DNA of 10,913 nucleotides from Candidatus Woesearchaeota archaeon (GTDB lineage: Archaea; Nanobdellota; Nanobdellia; Woesearchaeales; JACRKL01), in the NCBI GenBank assembly GCA_016219795.1, contig JACRKK010000078.1, positions 1-10,913 on the forward strand. Direction: 5' to 3'. Below, one piece after another: positions 7,190 to 10,913 of the stretch (position 1 is the first letter of the stretch; each line of letters starts with the position of its first letter). The notes beneath the pieces are model-generated. The model saw only the letters and a list, made by a program, of their open reading frames with translations. It was not told the origin of the DNA and ran no database searches. The position numbers and the translations under genes were made by a program.

Positions 7190-7488
7190 GAAACGACCAG
7201 CTTAATCCCGTCTGACTCAGGTTTGAGAAACATTTCTTCACCCTTTTTCAGATGATAACTCTTGACCACTTCATTAGGAAAGCGCACTCCAAGCCCCGTT
7301 CCTATCTGCACAATTTTGACTTCTTTTCTCATCTGCTGCCGCAGACCATCTAACGCAGTCTTAAGCGTGTCTTTTTCTGTGATGTTAAACCCGCACTTCT
7401 TGCAGTGCATGGATTCAACATTTACTCCGTACCCTACATCAAAGACAACTTTCTCCATTTCAGTCTTGCATTGCGGGCAGGTTTTCAT
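7186..7488 (-). CDS. Probable antitoxin: YgiT-type zinc finger joined to an AbrB/MazE-like domain
   Basis: A 100-residue protein. Residues 1-40 hold a C-x2-C...C-x2-C zinc finger (Cys4, Cys7, Cys29, Cys32; CPQC and CKKCG), like the YgiT-type finger of MqsA-family antitoxins. Residues 41-55 form a short helix. Residues 55-100 (VKIVQIGTGLGVRFPNEVV, LKKGEEMFLKP, GIKLVV) match the swapped-hairpin AbrB/SpoVT/MazE DNA-binding fold. MqsA itself has a helix-turn-helix at this place, so the finger is paired with a different DNA-binding domain. The gene overlaps the upstream toxin gene by ATGA, implying translational coupling. The likely role is to bind the toxin through one domain and repress the operon through the other. 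Domain calls come from motif reading; pairing with the toxin is inferred from order and overlap. Confidence 0.65.
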   Translation of the reverse strand: MKTCPQCKTEMEKVVFDVGYGVNVESMHCKKCGFNITEKDTLKTALDGLRQQMRKEVKIVQIGTGLGVRFPNEVVKSYHLKKGEEMFLKPESDGIKLVVS

Positions 7489-7733
7489 AGTCGTTGTATC
7501 ATAAATGCGTTGATGACCCAGATAATCTCATTGATTTCATCATTCTTTGTATGGACTTCAATCACAGATTTTTTAGACCTTTTTATATAGGTGAAACGGT
7601 CTTTGCCTAAGCGTTTGTTGGGATGCGTTTTTGTGGGAGATAAGATGGCTGCAACTACCAAATCCCAAGGAACATCTGCATGATCTATAAGGTAGTGCTG
7701 TGTGGGCCGTATACTTATTTTCCCTATTTGCAT
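7485..7733 (-). CDS. Small toxin-like protein, RelE/DUF4258-like
   Basis: An 82-residue basic protein: an N-terminal segment with His13 and His18 (PTQHYLIDHADV), a helix (PWDLVVAAILSP) and a beta-rich C-terminal half (DRFTYIKRSKKSVIEVHTK, then NEIIWVINAF). This helix-then-beta-sheet order and size fit DUF4258/RelE-superfamily toxins, which often sit next to YgiT-type zinc-finger antitoxins. The toxin gene comes first and the antitoxin second, as in mqsRA. The start at 7733 is backed by GGAG (7744-7741) 7 nt upstream, and the TGA stop overlaps the antitoxin ATG. If the assignment holds, the protein would act on mRNA or the ribosome. The active-site residues are not certain, and the family call is moderate. 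Confidence 0.5.
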   Translation of the reverse strand: MQIGKISIRPTQHYLIDHADVPWDLVVAAILSPTKTHPNKRLGKDRFTYIKRSKKSVIEVHTKNDEINEIIWVINAFMIQRL

Positions 7734-7746
7734 GTTCTTTCTCCAT

Positions 7747-7792
7747 AGAACTACTTAAAAGTCTACTTATTTATATACTTTTGGGTAGTTCT
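7747..7792 (-). promoter_or_regulatory. Promoter of the minus-strand toxin-antitoxin pair, framed by an inverted repeat
   Basis: On the minus strand TATATAAAT (about 7775-7767) is a clear TATA box, placing transcription start near 7745 with a leader of about 12 nt. It is flanked by two 15-bp arms in inverted orientation, AGAACTACTTAAAAG (7747-7761) and CTTTTGGGTAGTTCT (7778-7792), which pair at 13 of 15 positions. One arm covers the BRE side and the other the initiation side. This is a good candidate operator for the AbrB-like antitoxin. Confidence 0.55.
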
Positions 7793-7880
7793 TCTATTGT
7801 TGGATGTCTTAGGGGAAAAATTTTCTCCTTAATATGCGTTTCCTAGAAAAATCCGGAGAAATTGCGGCTTCCGTCCATTA

Positions 7881-7889
7881 ACTTTATAT
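7881..7889 (+). promoter_or_regulatory. TATA-like box for the 7918-8262 gene
   Basis: ACTTTATAT lies about 32 bp before the ATG at 7918, giving a predicted start at about 7910 and a leader of a few nucleotides. No Shine-Dalgarno sequence is visible. The rest of the 7793-7917 gap holds only an imperfect A/T-centred palindrome around 7809-7832. Confidence 0.4.
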
Positions 7890-7917
7890 TCTCGCAACTT
7901 AGGTTTTTTGTCATGTC

Positions 7918-8262
7918 ATGGGTTTTTTCCACAAATCATTAGGGGATGCTAAGAAGAAACTGGATATAAATGATTTCCAGGGTGCCTTTGAGATTATGAG
8001 AGACCACTACAAGGGAGAAGCAATATTATCAGGTGAATTAAAGGATCTTAACGTACATCTTACTTCCTTTTTTGCTGCCCTCGACCAGTATCTTACGAAT
8101 CATTTTGATGGCATAGAAACGGTTGGCGAGACAATGCGTCAAGCAAGAATAAAATCAGGTAAAAAATATCTATATCTAAATTTAGAATCAGCAGAAAAGG
8201 AAATTCAACAGGTAGAAAAGCTCATCCATACCCTTTCTACTAAAATCAAGAAAGAAAAGTGA
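7918..8262 (+). CDS. Hypothetical all-helical protein, 114 aa
   Basis: I do not recognise a family. The sequence is rich in Lys, Glu and Leu and predicted helical throughout: GFFHKSLGDAKKKLD (2-16), a helix-turn segment around 17-55 (FQGAFEIMRDHYKGE), a middle part with FFAALDQYL (51-59) and a C-terminal amphipathic helix (ESAEKEIQQVEKLIHTLSTK) that could form a coiled coil. There is no signal peptide, membrane segment, cysteine or obvious catalytic motif, so it is probably a small cytosolic protein that associates with a partner. It has its own TATA-like box and sits beside the toxin-antitoxin pairs, but no overlap or shared promoter ties it to them. Base composition is more AT-rich than the flanking genes. 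That it is expressed is likely; its function is unknown. Confidence 0.6.
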   Translation: MGFFHKSLGDAKKKLDINDFQGAFEIMRDHYKGEAILSGELKDLNVHLTSFFAALDQYLTNHFDGIETVGETMRQARIKSGKKYLYLNLESAEKEIQQVEKLIHTLSTKIKKEK

Positions 8263-8279
8263 GAGCCTTTTCTGCCTCT

Positions 8280-8285
8280 AAAAAA
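8280..8285 (-). terminator. T6 tract after the histone gene
   Basis: On the minus strand a run of six T follows the histone stop by 3 nt (8288-8286). There is no stem. It is a typical archaeal oligo-T terminator candidate. Confidence 0.35.
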
Positions 8286-8288
8286 CAT

Positions 8289-8501
8289 CTAACTCCTTGC
8301 AGCCAGCTTCACATCAGACGCCTTGATTGTCTTTCTGCCGGAATGGTGCGACAGTTTGACTGCTTTCTCAGAAATCTCCTGGCCAATCTCTTCCAGCACT
8401 TCTTTTAACGCTTCTTTGGCGTCATCAGCAACACGCTCGGCACCAGCCTTTCTCATGATTTGCTCCATTGCAGCAAGGGGGATTAATCGTTTTGATACCA
8501 T
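8289..8501 (-). CDS. Archaeal histone, 70 aa
   Basis: A single histone-fold protein that wraps DNA as dimers or longer polymers. The three helices are visible: alpha1 (IPLAAMEQIMRKAG, 7-20), alpha2 (ADDAKEALKEVLEEIGQEISEKAVKLSHHSG, about 25-55) and alpha3 (KASDVKLAARS, 60-70). Hallmarks are AGAERV (19-24) and the DNA-contacting loop GRKTIKASD (55-63). There is no extended C-terminal tail. Relative to HMfB, Arg10 is replaced by Gln14 in helix 1, while Arg23 (HMfB Arg19) and the RKT loop are kept. The start at 8501 is preferred over the in-frame ATG at 8513, because GGAGGT (8511-8506) lies 4 nt before it and would otherwise be coding; the longer version would have four extra residues. Confidence 0.93.
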   Translation of the reverse strand: MVSKRLIPLAAMEQIMRKAGAERVADDAKEALKEVLEEIGQEISEKAVKLSHHSGRKTIKASDVKLAARS

Positions 8502-8505
8502 TTTG

Positions 8506-8511
8506 ACCTCC
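8506..8511 (-). promoter_or_regulatory. Strong Shine-Dalgarno sequence deciding the histone start
   Basis: GGAGGT matches the anti-Shine-Dalgarno core fully and lies 4 nt before ATG 8501. It overlaps the alternative upstream ATG at 8513, which itself has no such signal. Confidence 0.6.
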
Positions 8512-8519
8512 ATTAGGCG

Positions 8520-8542
8520 AAAAAGCCTCTCTAAGGCTTTTT
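8520..8542 (-). terminator. Hairpin with flanking A/T tracts between the nucleotidyltransferase and histone genes
   Basis: A perfect 9-bp inverted repeat, AAAAAGCCT/AGGCTTTTT, with a 5-nt loop. On the minus strand the T run ends the stem, like an intrinsic terminator for the upstream nucleotidyltransferase gene (stop at 8641-8639). It lies only 19 bp before the histone start, so it could also be a leader structure. A TATA-like TTAATAAA (about 8564-8557) would start the histone transcript near this hairpin. Which role applies cannot be told from sequence. Confidence 0.5.
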
Positions 8543-8638
8543 TGGAACATCAGCTTGTTTATTAAGATTGTGGTGTGTTTGGCTTCCGGGAGTGTAATCT
8601 CATGGCTATTCATAACCCTCAAGCTAAATATTCTGGTT

Positions 8639-9382
8639 TCATTTTTTGGCATTCAAGAAAGTATACTGCTCCACAGTCCCCACATCATGCCATTCCTCGT
8701 CGAAGATAAAGCCAAAGACCGACGTCTTTCCCAAAAGCCAGTGGATGATATCCCCAAGGTTGTCAGGCTTTGGGTGGATATGGACATATTCCTGGAAGAA
8801 ATGCAAATCTTCCTTTTGGAAAATGTAGCAGGCAGTAGCAGCAAGCGTCGTTGATGGATGGGCTGGCTTTTCTTCAAAACCAGTAATCCGATGCCCAGCG
8901 TCAATGACTGCAGCCCCCAGTTTGTGAGCAATCTTTGTCTTATCCTTTACATCATACAGCGCAACAGACGAGGCTTTTTTCTCCAGAAAAAAGCGGTAAA
9001 AGGAGGAAAGACTGAACGAAAAAAGGTTGTCTCCTGCAATAATCAACGTGTCCTCGGCGATACGGGCTTGCTCAACAGAAAATGCCACATCGCCCACTGC
9101 CCCTCTCCTGTTCTCAGGTGCTGTGCTGCCGTCGTTTAAGAGAGTAATTCTGAAGGGAGGTCGGGTAAGTTTTTCATAATTGTATTCCCATAAGACAAAT
9201 TGTCCATGAAATTTCTTATTTGTCACGATAATGACCTCATCCACTTTTCCAAAGGTTATGAGGCTGCCCAATATGTGCTCGATAAGCCGCTTTCCCCTGA
9301 TGGGAAGCAATGGCTTTGGCATCTCCTGGGTCAGTATAGACATCCGTGTAGCATACCCGGCAGCGAGAATGATGGCTTTCAT
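8639..9382 (-). CDS. Sugar-phosphate nucleotidyltransferase (NTP_transferase family), 247 aa
   Basis: An enzyme that joins a sugar-1-phosphate and an NTP to give an NDP-sugar plus pyrophosphate, feeding glycan or glycosylation pathways in the cytosol. The Rossmann-type nucleotide-binding start is clear: IILAAGYATRM (4-14), with Ala in place of the usual second glycine (G-x-G-T-R becomes G-Y-A-T-R), then MPKPLLPI (21-28) with Lys23. The metal-binding AGDN (116-119) and the later FEEKPAHP and WHDVGTVEQY blocks fit RfbA/GalU/GCD1-like enzymes. The sugar and base (dTDP-glucose, GDP-mannose or UDP-sugar) cannot be told. At 247 residues it is the compact form without a C-terminal left-handed beta-helix domain. 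The ATG at 9382 has a TATA-like box about 27 bp upstream, so the mRNA is probably leaderless. It is divergent from the CCA-adding enzyme gene. Confidence 0.88.
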   Translation of the reverse strand: MKAIILAAGYATRMSILTQEMPKPLLPIRGKRLIEHILGSLITFGKVDEVIIVTNKKFHGQFVLWEYNYEKLTRPPFRITLLNDGSTAPENRRGAVGDVAFSVEQARIAEDTLIIAGDNLFSFSLSSFYRFFLEKKASSVALYDVKDKTKIAHKLGAAVIDAGHRITGFEEKPAHPSTTLAATACYIFQKEDLHFFQEYVHIHPKPDNLGDIIHWLLGKTSVFGFIFDEEWHDVGTVEQYTFLNAKK

Positions 9383-9403
9383 ACCCTGTCAAGAATCCAC
9401 ATG

Positions 9404-9415
9404 CTATTAAAAGGT
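9404..9415 (-). promoter_or_regulatory. TATA-like box of the nucleotidyltransferase gene
   Basis: On the minus strand CCTTTTAATAGC is centred about 27 bp before the ATG at 9382, the spacing expected for a leaderless archaeal transcript. Confidence 0.4.
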
Positions 9416-9435
9416 TATTGTACATTTTTCAGTAA

Positions 9436-9445
9436 ATTATATATA
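9436..9445 (+). promoter_or_regulatory. TATA box of the CCA-adding enzyme gene
   Basis: AATTATATATA-type sequence centred about 28 bp before ATG 9469 predicts a start at or within a few bases of the ATG, so the mRNA is probably leaderless. No Shine-Dalgarno is present. Confidence 0.55.
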
Positions 9446-9468
9446 GCCCATGCTGCTTTCGCCTGTGC

Positions 9469-10728
9469 ATGGAATTTCTTAAAAAAGTCCTTGAGGAATA
9501 TGCCCTCACTGCTGAGGAAAAACAGGTGCTTGACAAAAAGATAGATGATTTCATCTGTTTAGTCAATACCGAGATACAAAAAGAAGGCATCAAAGCAAAA
9601 GCAGTCCTTGGAGGAAGCGCAGCCAAGGGCACGTTCTTAAAAAACGATTTTGACTGCGATGTTTTTGTCATGTTTGATTACGGGCTCTACAAAGACCAGT
9701 CATCTAGCCTCTCAGACTATACTGAAAAAATACTCAAGAACGCCGTGGGAAAACCCGTTCGCCTGCACGGATCCCGTGATTATTTTCAGATGAAAAAAGA
9801 ACTGCAATTTGAGATCATTCCCGTCTTGGATATTGGCAATGATGCAAAAAAAGCAATCAACGTGACTGATGTCAGTCCCCTGCACACCAGCTGGATTCTT
9901 GGCAACATCAAAAAAAGGCCAGAGCTTCGGGACCAGATTGTGCTTACCAAACTATTCTTCAAGGCGCAGCATCTCTATGGTGCTGAGAGTTATATTCAGG
10001 GTTTTTCAGGCCATGTCATTGACATCCTGATCACCCATTATGGAAGTTTTCTTAGACTGTTGACTGCAGCAACTTCCTGGAAGGACAGAGTCATCATCGA
10101 TGTGCAGCATCATTACGGTGACAACCCCATTCTACACCTCAACAAAGCAAAGATTGTCAGCCCGCTTATCCTCATAGATCCCATCCAGCCTGAGCGCAAT
10201 GCCTCTTCTTCCTTAAGTGTTGAGAAATTTGAATTGCTCAGGAAAAAAGCGCAGGAATTCCTTGCAGTGCCATCCCCTGAATTTTTTGTAAGAACGCAGA
10301 TAAAACCAGAACTCCTCAGAAAAAAGAATAAGGATGTACTTCTCATCTGCGCAAAACCTCTAAGAGGAAAAAAAGATGTGGTGGGAAGCAAATTGCTCAA
10401 AGTGTTTCTTCATCTTAAGACCCAGCTTGAAGCCGGCGGATTTTCGCTCACCGATGCGGGATGGGACTGGAGCAAGGATGCCCTCTTCTGGTTTGAGGTT
10501 AAAGAAAAAGAGATATCTCCCTTTTTTATCCATCATGGGCCCCCCATGGCAAAGGAGCAGGCTGTGGCAGCATTCAAGAAAAAACACAAAGACTGTTTCA
10601 GCGAAAACAGCAGAGTGTATGCAAAGCTAAAGAGAGAATTCACTTTGCCTCTGGCACTACTAAAAAAACACTTGACCGATCAGTATGTGCAAGAGCGGGT
10701 GGCATCTATCAGGCTTTTGGCAGCCTGA
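9469..10728 (+). CDS. cca: Class I (archaeal) CCA-adding enzyme, tRNA nucleotidyltransferase
   Basis: Adds or repairs the 3'-terminal CCA of tRNAs using CTP and ATP, without a nucleic acid template. The length of 419 residues is near that of archaeal enzymes (about 440). The nucleotidyltransferase signature is VLGGSAAKGTFLKNDFDCDVFV (46-67): GGS 48-50 and carboxylates Asp62 and Asp64. The third carboxylate is in QFEIIPVLD, where Glu115 occupies the place of the usual Asp. Further family blocks are SPLHTSWILGN, KTKLFFKAQ-like LTKLFFKAQHLYGAE, GFSGHVIDILITHYGSF and IDPIQPERNASSSLS (about the 240s), matching the archaeal central domain; the rest is the tail domain. The start at 9469 agrees with the TATA box. 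It has its own promoter and is the last complete gene before the right IS copy. Confidence 0.93.
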   Translation: MEFLKKVLEEYALTAEEKQVLDKKIDDFICLVNTEIQKEGIKAKAVLGGSAAKGTFLKNDFDCDVFVMFDYGLYKDQSSSLSDYTEKILKNAVGKPVRLHGSRDYFQMKKELQFEIIPVLDIGNDAKKAINVTDVSPLHTSWILGNIKKRPELRDQIVLTKLFFKAQHLYGAESYIQGFSGHVIDILITHYGSFLRLLTAATSWKDRVIIDVQHHYGDNPILHLNKAKIVSPLILIDPIQPERNASSSLSVEKFELLRKKAQEFLAVPSPEFFVRTQIKPELLRKKNKDVLLICAKPLRGKKDVVGSKLLKVFLHLKTQLEAGGFSLTDAGWDWSKDALFWFEVKEKEISPFFIHHGPPMAKEQAVAAFKKKHKDCFSENSRVYAKLKREFTLPLALLKKHLTDQYVQERVASIRLLAA

Positions 10729-10797
10729 TTTAATGCCAGACATAAATAACTCTTAGAATAGTTATAGAGAAGTTTGGGCATTGTATTAACTAAGATA

Positions 10798-10849
10798 CTT
10801 TAATATAGTAGTTCTTCTTTTCTCTTGGTTGACAGAGGTGTATCAACCA
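10798..10849 (+). promoter_or_regulatory. Promoter and leader hairpin of the right IS copy
   Basis: TTTAATATA (10799-10807) lies about 45 bp before ATG 10849. TGGTTGA (10826-10832) and TCAACCA (10843-10849) form a 7-bp stem with a 10-nt loop containing GAGGTG (10835-10840), the Shine-Dalgarno sequence 8 nt before the ATG. Confidence 0.45.
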
Positions 10850-10913
10850 TGGCGAGACCAAAAGGAAAAATAAAAGTTGTTTGTCAGAACAAGTCCTGTG
10901 AACTTTTTCGGAA
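10849..10913 (+). CDS. Partial gene, N-terminus of a probable zinc-ribbon transposase (right copy)
   Basis: The gene opens at ATG 10849 and runs off the right edge after 21 codons plus two bases. The visible part, MARPKGKIKVV then CQNKSC then ELFR, is identical to the left copy. A basic start followed by a C-x4-C knuckle resembles the zinc-ribbon head of IS1-like archaeal transposases. Nothing of the catalytic domain is visible, so the family is provisional. A GAGGTG Shine-Dalgarno 8 nt upstream and a TATA box support the start. Confidence 0.55.
   Translation, partial: MARPKGKIKVVCQNKSCELFR

Larger units (their letters stand above)
10777..10913. repeat. Inverted terminal repeat, right copy (5' end of an insertion sequence)
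   Basis: Perfect reverse complement of 4-140 over 137 bp. The inner limit is at 10776/10777, only 48 bp after the cca stop codon, and it begins GGCATTGTATTAACTAAG. The sequence carries promoter, leader hairpin and first 21 codons of the same outward-reading gene as the left copy. No substitution separates the two copies, which means recent duplication, gene conversion or assembly from one repeat. Confidence 0.85.

Noticed and set aside
7809..7832. Imperfect palindrome centred on AAAAATTTT upstream of the hypothetical gene
   Set aside because: Only about 18 of 24 positions are symmetric and the core is a simple A/T run, so I do not claim an operator.
8502..8513. ATG 8513 as the histone start
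   Set aside because: The GGAGGT Shine-Dalgarno lies between it and ATG 8501, so the downstream start is better supported.
8425..8652. A 75-codon minus-strand frame spanning the nucleotidyltransferase-histone gap
   Set aside because: More than a third of it overlaps the histone gene in another frame and its start overlaps the nucleotidyltransferase stop. The protein shows no motif.
10746..10765. Near-palindrome ATAACT...AGTTAT after the cca stop as a terminator or attachment site
   Set aside because: Only 6-bp AT-only arms with an unpaired core and no T tract; this is expected by chance in AT-rich spacer.
1..10913. A linear virus or plasmid genome with terminal inverted repeats
   Set aside because: The content is chromosomal (cca, histone, Nre, nucleotidyltransferase). 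No replication or capsid gene is seen, and the repeats contain an outward gene start cut off by the window edge, which fits IS copies better.
1..10913. tRNA, rRNA, CRISPR array or riboswitch
   Set aside because: All spacers were read on both strands. None is long enough or shows cloverleaf arms, regularly spaced repeats or a recognisable aptamer.

Overview
The window looks like a piece of an archaeal chromosome. It encodes an archaeal-type histone, a class I (archaeal) CCA-adding enzyme, a protein of the archaeal Nre DNA-repair family (DUF650/DUF651) and a VapBC module. Several genes have a TATA-like box 25-30 bp before an almost leaderless ATG, while others have Shine-Dalgarno leaders. The histone N-terminus (IPLAAMEQIM) and the many small genes suggest a DPANN-type archaeon (Woesearchaeota/Pacearchaeota-like). 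That placement is an inference and is not proven here.

Layout. Both ends carry the same 137-bp sequence in perfect inverted orientation (4-140 and 10777-10913). Each copy holds the promoter and first codons of a gene reading outwards that starts like a zinc-ribbon transposase. The simplest reading is two copies of one insertion sequence in opposite orientation flanking about 10.6 kb. The left copy abuts a lipoprotein gene whose signal peptide is cut at the junction (141-553). A 1595-residue secreted subtilisin-family protease follows (575-5362), with a long glycosylation-prone stalk containing a duplicated GATase1/ThuA-like module, CARDB-like domains, a MopE-like metal-binding motif and two terminal PGWN repeats. 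Next comes an Nre-family gene (5396-6559) without the usual N-terminal zinc motif.

The middle is a defence/stress island. vapB-vapC on the plus strand meets, tail to tail with a 4-bp overlap, a minus-strand pair consisting of a small RelE/DUF4258-like toxin and an antitoxin that joins a YgiT-type zinc finger to an AbrB/MazE-like domain. Each pair has a palindromic element over its promoter that could be an autoregulatory operator. After an unrecognised helical protein (7918-8262) come, on the minus strand, a histone and a sugar-phosphate nucleotidyltransferase. The latter is divergent from the CCA-adding enzyme gene.

How the genes relate. The lipoprotein remnant and protease look like one cell-surface transcription unit. 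Nre, histone and CCA enzyme are informational genes with separate promoters. The two toxin-antitoxin pairs are the accessory element. No single new multi-gene system is evident. The most unusual points are the inverted terminal IS copies, the zinc-finger-AbrB antitoxin, the D-to-E change in VapC and the duplicated catalytically blank module in the protease. No stretch over 300 bp lacks a gene, and no tRNA, rRNA or CRISPR array was seen.
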